Source of the DNA: Delphinus delphis
Taxonomy: Eukaryota; Chordata; Mammalia; Artiodactyla; Delphinidae
NCBI RefSeq assembly: GCF_949987515.2
Contig: NC_082691.1
Span: 35,834,417 to 35,898,416, forward strand
Direction of reading: 5' to 3'
DNA: 64,000 bases
Part shown: positions 35,289 through 45,580 of the stretch, piece after piece
Layout of the letters: every line of letters starts with the position of its first letter
Numbering within the stretch: position 1 is the stretch's first letter
Notes under the pieces: generated by a model
What the model was told of the DNA's origin: nothing
What the model saw: the letters and a program-made list of their open reading frames with translations, nothing else
The model's database searches: none
Position numbers and translations under genes: made by a program

Positions 35289-36568
35289 CTATAAAACTCT
35301 TAGCGGAAAACACAGGCAGAACACTCTATGACATCAATCACAGCAAGATCCTTTTGGACCCACCTCCTAGAGAAATGGAAATAAAAACAATAAACAAATG
35401 GGACCTAATGAAACTTAAAAGCTTTTGCACAGCAAAGGAAACCATGAACAAGACAAAAAGACAACCCTCAGAATGGGAGAAAATATTTGCAAACGAAGCA
35501 GCTGAAAAAGGATTAATCTCCAAACTATACGAGCAGCACATGCAGCTCAATATCAAAAAAACAAACAACCCAATCCAAAATTGGGAGGAAGACCTAAATA
35601 GACATTTCTCCAAAGAAGATATACAGATCGCCAACAAACACATGAAAGTATGCTCACCATCACTAATCATTACAGAAATGCAAATCAAAACTACAATGAG
35701 GTATCACCTCACACCAGTCAGAATGGCCATTATCAAAAAATCTACAAACAATAAATGCTGGAGAGGGTGTGGAGAAAAAGGAACCCTCTTGCAGTGTTGG
35801 TGGGAATGTAAATTGGTACAGCTACTATGGAGAACAGTATGGAGGGTCCTTCAAAAACTAAAAATATAACTACCATATGACCCAGCAATCCCACTACTGG
35901 GCATATACCCTGAGAAAACCACAATTCAAAAAGAGTCATGTACCACAGTTCATTGCAGCTCTATTAACAATAGCCAGGAAATGGAAGCAACCTAAGTGTC
36001 CATCAACAGATGAATGGATAAAGAAGATGTGGCACATATATACAATGGAATATTACTCAGCCATATAAAGGAACAAAACTGAGTTATTTGTAGTGAGGTG
36101 GATGGACCTAGAGTCTGTCATACAGAGTTAAGTAAGTCAGAAAGAGAAAAACAAATACCGTATGCTAACATATATGGAATCTAAAAAAACAAAAAACAAT
36201 AAAACAACGGTTCTGAAGAACCTAGGGGCAGGACAGGAATAAAGACGCAGACACAGAGAATGGACGTGAGGACACAGGGAGGGGGAAGGGGAAGCTGGGA
36301 CGAACTGAGAGAGTGGCATGGGCATATATACACTACCAAATGTTAAATAGATAGCTAGTGGGAAGCAGCCGCATAGCACAAGGAGATCAGCTCGGTGCTT
36401 TGTGACCACCTAGAGGGGTGGGATAGGGAGGGTGGGAGGGAGATGCAAGAGGCGGGGGATATGGGGACATATGTATATGTATAGCTGATTCACTTTGCTA
36501 TAAAGCAGAAACTAACACACCATTGTAAAGCAGTTATATTCCATAAAGATGTTAAAAAAAAAAGAAAA
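35289..36568 (+). mobile_element. LINE-1, 1.28 kb, 5'-truncated
   Basis: From the C-terminal third of ORF2 through the 3' UTR to 'ttccataaagatgttaaaaaa'. A perfect 17-bp TSD (aagaatacccagtctaa) at 35272-35288 and 36569-36585 is the cleanest L1 insertion in the window. Internal text is well kept. Confidence 0.97.
35354..35869 (+). pseudogene. LINE-1 ORF2 C-terminal fragment
   Basis: A 171-codon frame with the family's C-terminal features: '[21 protein letters not shown]', '[12 protein letters not shown]' and a Cys-rich '[18 protein letters not shown]'. Endonuclease and reverse transcriptase are missing because the copy is 5'-truncated, and a stop ends the frame where ORF2 normally continues, with the rest in another frame (35877-36068). 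Not a working protein; the Met at its start is an internal residue. Confidence 0.9.
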
Positions 36569-36585
36569 AAGAATACCCAGTCTAA

Positions 36586-36869
36586 ATGCCTCAAAGATGC
36601 AGCATACTATCAGAATGGGCTAAACTTGAGAGGTGGCTACACAGCCTTCCTAAAATTTCTGTCTCTGACCGATAGCCAACATTTCACTAATTAGGTTACT
36701 GGATATTGAAAATGGGTTTTTATTGTTGAAACTAGTGACATAGCTTATTAATTTGATAAAATGGGCACTCACTGCTAAAATCAGAGGTAATCAAGATGTG
36801 TGAAGGTAAAAAAAAGATGTACGGAGACCGTAAAATAATTTACAACTCTGAGTAGCAAAGGTGTAAATT
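36586..36869. other. Unique sequence
   Basis: Nothing recognised. Confidence 0.5.
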
Positions 36870-37015
36870 ATTTTAGGGTCCAGCAACATCAACATCACCC
36901 AGAGGCTTATCAAAAATGTAAAATCTCAGGCTCCATTCCAGGCCTGCCATATCAGAATCTTCATTTTAACAAGATCTTCAGGTGATTCCCATGCACTACT
37001 TTAAAAACATTCCCC
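36870..37015 (+). mobile_element. MER5A-type hAT DNA-transposon relic
   Basis: 'agcaacatcaacatcacccagaggcttatcaaaaatgtaaaatctcaggctccattccaggcc', 'cagaatcttcattttaacaagatcttcaggtgattcccatgca' is MER5A in order. Ancient; no transposase. Confidence 0.85.
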
Positions 37016-39028
37016 ACCTTTTATGAGTCAGTTAAAAAGAACTCTAGCAAGGCCTGTAATTTATACCTTTAGGAATACTGTCTCAGGCTCAACTCTGTGG
37101 GGTCTGTCCAATCACAACTTTGGACTCTGTTGGCCAAAAGAATAACATAATTCTGCTCTGGAATTTTGCCTTTGCCTTAAGTAAATCTTTCATTCAAAAT
37201 GCTGAACAGAGTACATAACAGGGCAAAAAGTTTTCATTATCCATCCAGGGCAGCCTTACTTTATGTCTGTTGTCCCCGTGTAATTACTAATAATGCCCCA
37301 TTTCACTCTCAAAGGTGATAACTTATATGGTCACTCTAAGAACAGGTCATGTGAATTTTCACTTTTGTGCTTGCTTGCTTGCTAATAATAAACTTCCACA
37401 TTGATGGTTTTTATAAGGATAAGAGATGGGGAACTTTTCCTTTTGGGAACCTCTAACATCTGTGATGTCTCATGGTTACCAGCTTATTCTGCCATCTTGA
37501 TACTTCATCCTATCTAAAAGAATTATCAAAAACGGTGAAAACAGTATTTGTGGATTAAGAGATACAAGAGAAATCAAATGACTTTCAAACTTACAGTCTG
37601 CTACCCATTACTCTTTAAGTCAGTTCCTCTATAAAACGTTTTGTAATTTAAAAAATAAGGTACGATGGAAGATACTCCAGTTCTAAACAAAGTATTGTTG
37701 ATGTGGAAGTAAATCAATATTAAATTTTAGAATGCCTTAACCCAAAAACTTAATCCAAAAAATCTTAATCCCCAAAAATCCAAAACACCTCATTTTTATC
37801 CAGTCACATCTATGCAAGTATTAAATCAAACACCAGAATCATATACATTTTAGCCAATATTAAATCTTAATGTTCTGAATCCCATCACAATTTTTTACAC
37901 AATGAAAGTTAAAATGAGGGAATTTTAATGCTTTCTAAGTGCCAAAAATTGAACCATATCATCTAAACCAAAATGCATTTGTAACAACACAATTCAAGGC
38001 CATCATTCAGTCCTAAGTTACTGTTTTTTAAAAGTAAATAAAACAGTTTGGAGCTCTCGTTTAAACAGCTTCTAGATCTGTGGTACAGTTTTGGCAATGA
38101 TGAGTTTTCTTGGTACATCAATGTTATTACCGTAATGGTTATGGAACTGATGAACATAGCATTTGTGGTAACCAGTTTACAATTGAGAATTCAAAGATGC
38201 ATTTTCAGGATCATAAATAAAGCTAAATACCCTCTTATTCAAGAGAAGGAATATCCAAACCTAACCAATTGTACAAGGATCCCAATTAACTAAGACATTT
38301 CTTACTAGTGTGCAGGCCACTATGTGATTACCCTACAATTATGGAAGAGGATCACTGTGGACTTACTGTCTTACACAATACCCTTTAAATCACAGGGAGT
38401 TTCAACTATTCGTGCTTTAAACGTGGCAAATCACTTGAACATTAAGAAATAACCCATAAATTTACATATCAGGCAAGTCCAAGAACAAAATGTTAAACTG
38501 ATTGAACTATTCGATTGATCACAGAAGTTTATTAAAAAGATGGAAGTTTCTGAGAGGCTAAGTAGTTATATTTTTCAATTCTTTATTGTCCATATTCCTT
38601 TCTTCCTACATTTTGGTATGACTTCTGAGTTGCTTAGATGGGTTATTTTTGCAGTGTTTCATGGCCAAAAGTTTCTTTGCCTTCCCAGGAATTAAAGCAC
38701 AGTTTAAGAGTTTTAAAATGCAATTATACTCCAATAAAGATGTTAAAAAAAGAAAGACAATTTAATTCTCACCATTCCCATCATAACAGCCATATCAAAT
38801 ATATTGAAGACTAAGTTGCTAGGTAGGAGTGCCTTCCAAATCCCAAATCTGTGAAGTGCAAATGTTTTTTCTTTCCATTTAGCAAAATGAAAGTAATGGA
38901 CATCAATAACCTATATGTGGTATCCACAATAAATTAATACCCTGTAAAGAGCACTGAATCAGGAGTTAGGAGACATCCTAGGAGTCTCATCTCTATTTAA
39001 CTATTCTTGTTTTATTCTTAACCAGTGA
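37016..39028. other. Mostly unique AT-rich sequence
   Basis: One very short L1 3' end is listed separately. A (TTGC)n-like stutter lies at 37370-37382. Frames of 64-81 codons around 37963-38293 overlap on opposite strands and look like chance. Confidence 0.5.
38715..38755 (+). mobile_element. Very short LINE-1 3' end
   Basis: 'atgcaattatactccaataaagatgttaaaaaaag' matches the last ~30 bases of L1 3' UTR plus tail (compare 36530-36560). The flanks 'acagtttaa' (38699) and 'acaatttaa' (38758) could be a TSD with one mismatch. An extreme 5' truncation. Confidence 0.5.
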
Positions 39029-39242
39029 GAGCCCATGATCTGAATATGTTCATATCCTAATTCAGCCACTTACTGGTCATGGTGAACTTGGGCAAGTTAC
39101 TTACCCTTCCCTATCCCACAGCCTGCTCATCAGTTATATGGACATAACTTGTAATAGTTTTGTTTTGAATATTAGGCATGATCATTCATTCAAAGAGATT
39201 TAAAACAGTGTCTGGCACAGAAAGTATTCCATAAATACTTCA
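39029..39242 (+). repeat. MIR
   Basis: 'cctaattcagccacttactggtcatggtgaacttgggcaagttacttacccttccctatcccacagcctgctcatcagt', 'gtgtctggcacagaaagtattccataaatactt': near full-length, with core and 3' end both clear. Confidence 0.88.
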
Positions 39243-39656
39243 AGTGTTTTTTTACAAAGATTTTAAGACAAGTGCTTTTATAACAAGTTCTAGACTAAGT
39301 TTTCCCTTTCCCCTACATCCTCACTTGAATAGATTTGATGATTTCTAGGGTCCTTAGACTTCTAAGAATGTGTACATTCTCCTAAACTTCTAAAAAATAT
39401 GAATAACATGGCAGTCATCTTCAAACCTTTTATCTTAATATTGCATTGCTCAAGCAATCAAAAAGTACTCTTATCTAAACTTGTATTTTTCAAACAGGAT
39501 ATGTATCTATAAGGAAATAACAAGGGAATATATGAAGCCACAAAATAGCTGTCACACATCTATCTAAAAGTATAATCATAGAAAAAATTGAGGAGAAATG
39601 GAAAACCAAATGAATAATTAAACAATTTGAACAAAGTTATGAAGTAGAAAGCAGAA
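39243..39656. other. Unique sequence
   Basis: Nothing recognised. Confidence 0.5.
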
Positions 39657-39670
39657 GTCACTACATTTTA

Positions 39671-40711
39671 TTTTTTCAACCTCTTTTTAAAAAATTTTTA
39701 TTGGAGTATAGTTGCTTTACAATGTTTTTGTTAGTTTCTGCTGTACAGCAAAGTGAATCAGCTATATGTATACATACACCCCCTCCTTTTTGGATTTCCT
39801 TCCCATTTAGGTCACCACAGAGTATTTAGTAGAGTTCCCTGTGCTATACAGTAGGTTCTCATCAGTTATCTATTTTATACATAGTAATGTATATATGTCA
39901 GTCCCAGTCTCCCAATTCATCACACCCCCACACACACTTCACCGCTTGGTGTCCATATGTTTGTTCTCTACATCTGTGTCTCCATTTCTGCTTTGCAAAT
40001 AGGTTCATCTGTACCATTTTTCTAGATACTACATATATGTGTTAATATGCTATATTTGTTTTTCTCTTTCTGGCTTAACTTCACTCTGTATGACAGACTC
40101 AAGGGTCCATCCACATCTCTGCAAATGGCACAATTTTGTTCCTTCTCATGGCTGAGTAATATTCCACATCTTCTTTATCCATGCATCTGTACATGGACAT
40201 TTAGGTTGCTTCCATGTCCTGGCTATTGCAAATAGTGCTGACACTGGGGTGCATGTGTCTTTTTGAATTATGGTTTTCTTACGGTATATGCCCAGGAGTG
40301 GGACTGCTGGGTCATATGGTAGTTCTATTTTTAGTTTTTTAAGGAGCCCCTATACTGTTCTCCATAGTGGCTGTATCAATTTACATTCCCACCAACAATG
40401 TAAGGGGTTCCCTTTTCTCCACACCCTCTCCAGCATTTATTGTTTGTAGATTTTTTGATGATGGCCATTCTGACCAATGTGAGGTGATACTTCATTGTAG
40501 TTTTGATTTGCGTTTCTCTAATAATTAGTGATGTTGAGCTTGGCCATCTGTATGTCTTCTTTGGAAAAATGTCTATTTAGGTCTTCCTCCCATTTTTTGA
40601 TTGGGCTGTTTGTTTTTTTGATATTGAGCTGCATAAGCTGTTTGTATATTTTGGAGATTAACCCCTTGTCAGTTGCTTTGTTTGCAAATATTTTCTCCCA
40701 TTCTGAGGGTT
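39671..40711 (-). mobile_element. LINE-1, 1.04 kb, 5'-truncated, antisense
   Basis: Reverse of the L1 3' end, from 'attggagtatagttgctttacaatg' (3' UTR) to 'aaatattttctcccattctgaggg' (ORF2 C-terminal region). A perfect 14-bp TSD (gtcactacatttta) lies at 39657-39670 and 40712-40725. ORF2 text is broken by stops. Confidence 0.96.
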
Positions 40712-40725
40712 GTCACTACATTTTA

Positions 40726-42649
40726 AAGTAAAGCATGAAGAGAGATACTTCTGTAGAATAATTTGAGAATCTCTGCTCAAAATGATAAAGAAGTGTGCCT
40801 TTTTAAACATTTATCTCTCTATGATTCGTGCAAATAAACTTAAGACTATGGATTCTACCACTGACATGGCTGTTGACTTGATTTCAGCAACTCTGCCACT
40901 GGAGGCTGAGAAATTCCAGCTGTCATTCTTGACAAACTGCTTCTTTTGTTGACAGGTTCTTCTTTAAGGTTGCCTTTAGATACTGAAGACATACCAATTT
41001 ATTATGACCAAAGACTCAAGCACACAGGTTTCTATAAAGCCATCTGAAAGTTGCATTTATAAGCTTTATTTTTGGGAAAAAATTACTACTAAAACTATGT
41101 ATTTTTATAAGTGCAGGGTGGTTCAAGGGAAAACACTGTTTTTGTCACCACACAAAGCAAAAGTACCTTTAAAAAAACTTGAAACAAAAAGTCATCCATC
41201 AAATTCATCTCCCTTATACAGAAACCAGAGAGAGTTGTTTGGCAGGGTGAAAACCTGAACACAGGTGAGTTTTTCTCATGCTATAACACATAAGAATTTT
41301 GTATAAAATGTAGTCATATTAAAACAAGCACATGGTGGGCCTTTTAAAAAAAAAGGGAAATCCTGGTTTCCAGAATTATAGAGATAAATCAAACCTAGAG
41401 TGGTAAGCAGAAGAGAGAGCTCATGGGAGTTTCAACCCATGTGTACGTTCAAGGGTGTGATGCTTGGGATCCTACTGCTTGTATAGATAAAGGAGATGAG
41501 AAACATGGCAAGCAGAGCATCTTTAATGGAGTCTGAAAATGTACTTTCTCCTTGAAAAGGAAACACGATCATTGACCCACAGCTAGGAAGGGATTCTAAA
41601 AACTACAGTAAACTAAAATAAAAAACAGAGAAATCAAAATTCCAGGAAGGAGTCAAACAATTATAAAAGAATAGCAAATAACAGGGACAAATACTAAGCC
41701 ACTCCAAGAGCAAAGGCTCTGGAACATGCAGGAGAACAGTTCCACATAAAGCAAAAGAACACTAAAGTCAAGTTAATTTGTTATTTTCTACGAGGTTATT
41801 AAGATGACACAAAGCAGACAAAAATTTTCAGCATGATAAATCACTCAAGTGATTTTGTTAACAATAAAAGCAAAAAATTCTCCATATATATATATATATA
41901 TATATTTACTTACTTACATTTATGTATGTGTATTTGAGTCAGAGTTGGTTTATTTTGATCACCCTTGTAAACTCAGATCAGATATGTCTATCATTTGCCT
42001 ATATGTATTCATAAATATTTGCTGAATGAAAAAATAAATAATTGCTATAATTTTTAAGAATAAGTAAATATAAGGGGGAACTAATATACTTGACAAAAAT
42101 AATGGGAAAAATAAGATTGAGGAAAGCAGAGTTAAGGCATTCTTGAGTTACTTTATGGTTCCAGAGAAAGGATCAAAAGGGTAATTAAATTTAGGCTTCT
42201 TAATTCAAATACAAATGCTTAACTCCCATACCACTAGAGAGAAATTAAAGGCAGGAAGACATGACAAGAGGGGCAGGAAAATAGAGACTGCAAAATAAAA
42301 TGGTTGAAACTATTCCAAATACATCAGTAATTAAAATAAGTATTAAAAAATCAATCTTACCTATTGAAATATACATAGTTTCAGCCTGGATTTCAAAAAA
42401 AAAGTAAAATCCACACATATCATGTTGAATAGAGTATTCCAAAAATGAATAGGAAACACTTATAATTAAACTAGGGCAAGGAAATTAAATAGAAACTATA
42501 AGAAAATGGAAAAGAGAAAACTAAATTGTTACTTTGCATAGAAAATAATTTTCTGAATAAATAATGCATAGCTATCTACACAAAAGGGCAAAGTTAACCA
42601 AGAAAGGCAAAAATAGCCAAGAAAAGTTTAAAGAAGTAAAATAAGAGTG
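40726..42649. other. AT-rich sequence with TA repeat and old-repeat scraps
   Basis: Contains a (TA)n run at 41884-41906 and a L2-like 3' end at about 41975-42050 ('cataaatatttgctgaatgaaaaaataaataa'). A diverged L1M-like stretch lies at about 42300-42400 ('acatcagtaattaaaataagt..atagtttcagcctggattt', as at the start of old ORF2). No exon was recognised. Confidence 0.5.
41884..41906. repeat. (TA)n microsatellite
   Basis: About eleven TA units, likely length-variable. Confidence 0.92.
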
Positions 42650-43065
42650 ACTTGCCCTACCAAGTATCAAATCTCATCGTGAAGCAAAAGTAAAATTTAA
42701 AAGCATGGTAATAATTCATGTTTTCAACAAACAGGTCAGAATAGGGAACGCAGAAAGATACACATACATTCATAAGAACTTGTTATGTCACAGAGGTAGC
42801 ATTATAAATCAGCCAGAAAATGACAGGATAGAAAATAAATAACAGTGGGGAAGTTAACTAACTATAGGGAAAAAAGTTGGATCCCTACTGCATACCATCC
42901 ATAAAAGTAAACTCCAGAGGATCTAAATACAAATGTAAATAAGAAACATAGAACATTAAAGAATTTTTAAGAAAATGTAAGAGAATACATTTATTACCTC
43001 AGTATGGGAAGTATTTCTTTAATGCCACAAAAATTAAAATTCATAAACAAACATTTTGAAAATTA
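42650..43065 (+). mobile_element. Ancient LINE-1 ORF2 fragment
   Basis: 'gacttgccctaccaagtatcaaatc', 'gtagcattataaatcagcc', 'aaaaagttggatccctactgcataccatccataaaagtaaactccagaggatctaaatac' follow old L1M ORF2 downstream of the reverse transcriptase. No open frame remains. Later pieces of what may be the same element reappear at 43493-43652, 44016-44318 and 44541-45014. Confidence 0.75.
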
Positions 43066-43069
43066 TAAT

Positions 43070-43260
43070 GTCTAATATATACTGGGCACCTTCTCCATAC
43101 TGCTATACCAAAACCTTTGAAGTAGCTGTTATTGTTATACCCACTGTACAAATGAGGCCCAGGGAGGCTAATGGAGTCGCCCAAGGTCTTAGAACTTACA
43201 TGTAACCAGGACTTGATCCAAAGCCCATGTTCTTGACAATCATTTTATTTTCCTCATTCG
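43070..43260 (-). repeat. MIR, reverse
   Basis: 'tactgggcaccttctccatactgctat', 'gttattgttatacccactgtacaaatgaggcccagggaggctaatggagtcgcccaaggtcttagaacttacatg' is the reverse MIR pattern. It lies between two pieces of old L1. Confidence 0.78.
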
Positions 43261-43448
43261 ACTCCATAAAATGAACATCTTCAGTGTGTACTACAAACTG
43301 AATCTAAACACAAGCCAGAAACTGAGAAAATACTGTCAGACCCAACCCACGTATGATAATTTTTGAAAAACACTAAAAATCAATTAAAAAAAAACCTCCT
43401 GTAAAGGTAGTAAGATAACAGCAATAGTAAACAAAGACACAAGAATTA

Positions 43449-43492
43449 AAGCTATATATACCCATTTACAAAGCTATATATACCCATTTACA
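43449..43492 (+). repeat. Perfect 2 x 22-bp tandem duplication
   Basis: The unit starting 'aagctatatatacccattt' occurs at 43449-43470 and again, identical, at 43471-43492, inside old L1 text. Perfect identity in otherwise decayed sequence means the duplication is recent. Confidence 0.95.
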
Positions 43493-43663
43493 TCCACTGG
43501 ATTGGCAAAAAATTTAAAGTATGCAAACCTAAGCATTTGTGAAAAAGTAAAGAAACAGACACTTTTAAAATTCCATTTTCAATGTGTGAGTGGTGGAATA
43601 ATGATTTTATCCTTCTCTGAAAAAATCTATATGCCTAAATTATTTCATTCTTAATTTAGTTTT

Positions 43664-44004
43664 TTGTTTCTGGGGTGTTTTTAACTTTTTCTTTTATACT
43701 GGAGTATAGTTGATTAACAATGTTGTGTGGGGACTTCCCTGGTGGCACAGTGGTTGGGAATCCGCCTGTGTCCCTGCAGGGTACACAGGTTCCAGCAAAA
43801 AAACAAAAACAACGTTGTGTTAGTTTCAGGTGTACAGCAAAGTGATTCAGTTATATATATATACATGTATCTATTCTTTTTCAAATTCTTTTCCCATTTA
43901 GGTTGTTACATCATATTGAGCAGAGTTCCTGATGCTATCCAGTAGGTCCTTGTTGCTTATCCATTTTAAATATAGCAGTGTGTACATGTCAATCCCAAAC
44001 TCCC
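43664..44004 (-). mobile_element. LINE-1 3' end, antisense, carrying a SINE fragment
   Basis: Reverse of the 3' UTR ('tatactggagtatagttgattaacaatg', 'caggtgtacagcaaagtgattcag', 'caatcccaaactccc'). An 11-bp TSD (aatttagtttt) lies at 43653-43663 and 44005-44015. It interrupts a segment whose uninterrupted counterpart lies at about 44870-45000. A CHR fragment (43729-43807) is nested in it. Confidence 0.93.
43729..43807 (+). mobile_element. Truncated CHR SINE in L1
   Basis: Only the first ~65 bases ('ggacttccctggtggcacagtgg' to 'gggtacacaggttcc') followed by 'agcaaaaaaacaaaaac'. TSD with one mismatch: aacaatgttgtgt (43716-43728) and aacaacgttgtgt (43808-43820). Keeping the 5' end while losing the body is the opposite of usual truncation and implies an internal deletion or early priming. 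Confidence 0.93.
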
Positions 44005-44015
44005 AATTTAGTTTT

Positions 44016-44318
44016 AAAAGGAAAAGTCAGAAAGAAAAAGAGAAAACAGTAAGCTCCAGTAAGAGGGAATAAAATTGAAGCAACTCTTCTGAAGTAATGT
44101 GGCATGTAGTAACAGTGAAGATCCAGCTATTTACAGCCTTCAGAAATTTAGGATATTTCTTACTCAAGGAGATGTATACAAGGATTTTTATTAGATCTAG
44201 ATCACTAATAATATCAAAATTTTTGAAAGTTAAAAGTCCATCAACACAAGAAAAGATTAAAAATTTGGTTTATTACACAATGGAATGCTATATACATGAC
44301 AGTTAAAAAGAATGCATA
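44016..44318 (+). mobile_element. Ancient LINE-1 ORF2 C-terminal relic
   Basis: 'gtccatcaacacaagaaaagattaaaaatttggtttattacacaatggaatgctatatacatgacagttaaaaagaatg' matches 'gtccatcaacaggggaatgg..tatggaatactatgcagccattaaaaagaatg' of old L1. The SINE that follows inserted exactly after this motif. Confidence 0.7.
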
Positions 44319-44526
44319 GGGACTTCCCTGGTGGCGCAGTGGTTGAGAGTCCGCCTGCCGATGCAAGGGACGTGGGTTCGTGCCCCAGTCCGGGAAGATG
44401 CCACATGCCGCGGAGCGGCTGGGCCCATGAGCCATGGCCGCTGAGCCTGTGCGTCCGGAGCCTGTGCTCCTCAACGAGAGAGGCCACAACAGTGAGAGGC
44501 CCGTGTACCACAAAAAAAAAAAAAAA
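44319..44526 (+). mobile_element. CHR-type SINE
   Basis: Perfect 14-bp TSD (aaaaagaatgcata) at 44305-44318 and 44527-44540. A box tggcgcagtgg at 44332-44342, B box gggttcgtgcc at 44374-44384. The body ends 'gtgtaccac' with a 20-base tail. Confidence 0.96.
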
Positions 44527-44540
44527 AAAAAGAATGCATA

Positions 44541-45014
44541 ATTTTTCACCATAAGTTCATCTAGAGCATATAATGTTGAGTGAAAAGACTGCAGGAAAAC
44601 AAGTACACTATATCTGCATTAGTTCTTTGTAAAAATTAAAATACACTAAATATACTCCATATTTGTAAATACACACTTTTACGATAAAAAATATAATAAC
44701 TAAAGACACGGTTGGGAGAAAGACAAGCAACTTCAGGATGGTCATTACATCTGAGAAGACAGGGCAAGACATGGGTCCAGGACTCCTACTTTATCTCTGA
44801 TGCTTCATCCTTTAAGCACAAAAGGTCTGAAGCAAATATGACCCACAATGTTAGCATTTAAGAAATGTCTAGTAGTGGAATAATGATCTTGTCATTCTCT
44901 GAAATGTCTAAACTATTTCACAATTAATTAAACTTAGTTTTCAAAAATAAAAGGTACAGAAGGGAAAAGAGAAAATAGTAAGCTCCAATAAGAGCGCTGT
45001 ATGAAATGATTTTT
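44541..45014 (+). mobile_element. Ancient LINE-1 3' end and local duplicate
   Basis: Continues the old L1 after the SINE ('atgttgagtgaaaagactgcaggaaaac', then a 3' UTR-like stretch). About 44870-45000 is a second copy of the segment at 43585-43660 plus 44011-44070: both have 'gtggaataatgat', 'ttctctgaaa' and 'gagaaaa(c/t)agtaagctcca(g/a)taagag'. Confidence 0.6.
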
Positions 45015-45027
45015 AAAAGTCACAAGA

Positions 45028-45239
45028 GGGCTTCCCTGGTGGCGCAGTGGCTGAGAGTCTGCCTGCCGATGCAGGGGACACGGGTTCGTGCCCCGGTCCA
45101 CGAAGATCCCACATGCCACGGAGCGGCTGGGCCCGTGAGCCATGGCCACTGAGCCTGTGCGTCCGGAGCCTGTGCTCCGCAACGGAAGAGGCCAAAACAG
45201 TGAGAAGCCCGCGTACCGCAAAAAAAAAAAAAAAAAAAA
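45028..45239 (+). mobile_element. CHR-type SINE
   Basis: 13-bp perfect TSD (aaaagtcacaaga) at 45015-45027 and 45240-45252. Long pure A-tail. Faces an oppositely oriented copy 125 bp downstream. Confidence 0.96.
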
Positions 45240-45364
45240 AAAAGTCACAAGAAAGAGACATTTAAACCACCTAGGAACTTAGTAAAGGAAAATGAACAAA
45301 TGTCATGTCCTTCAGGTAATTCTCCATAAATGTAAGTTTTATTTTTCTTAAAAGGGAGCTTTTT

Positions 45365-45566
45365 TTTTTTTTTTGCGGTACGCGGGCCTCTCACTGTTGT
45401 GGCCTCTCCTGTTGCGGAGCACAGGCTCCGGACGCACAGGCTCAGTGGCCATGGCTCACGGGCCCAGCCGCTCCGTGGCATGTGGGATCTTCCCGGACCA
45501 GGGCACGAACCCGTGTCCCCTGCATCGGCAGGCGGACTCTCAACCACTGCACCACCAGGGAAGCCC
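45365..45566 (-). mobile_element. CHR-type SINE, antisense
   Basis: Perfect 14-bp TSD (aaaagggagctttt), just before the T-run at about 45350-45364 and again at 45567-45580. Together with the + copy at 45028 it forms an inverted pair. Confidence 0.96.
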
Positions 45567-45580
45567 AAAAGGGAGCTTTT

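Noticed and set aside
35354..35869. Host gene with a zinc-finger-like CWRGCGEK motif
   Set aside because: This is the C-terminal region of LINE-1 ORF2, bounded by L1 3' UTR and a 17-bp TSD.
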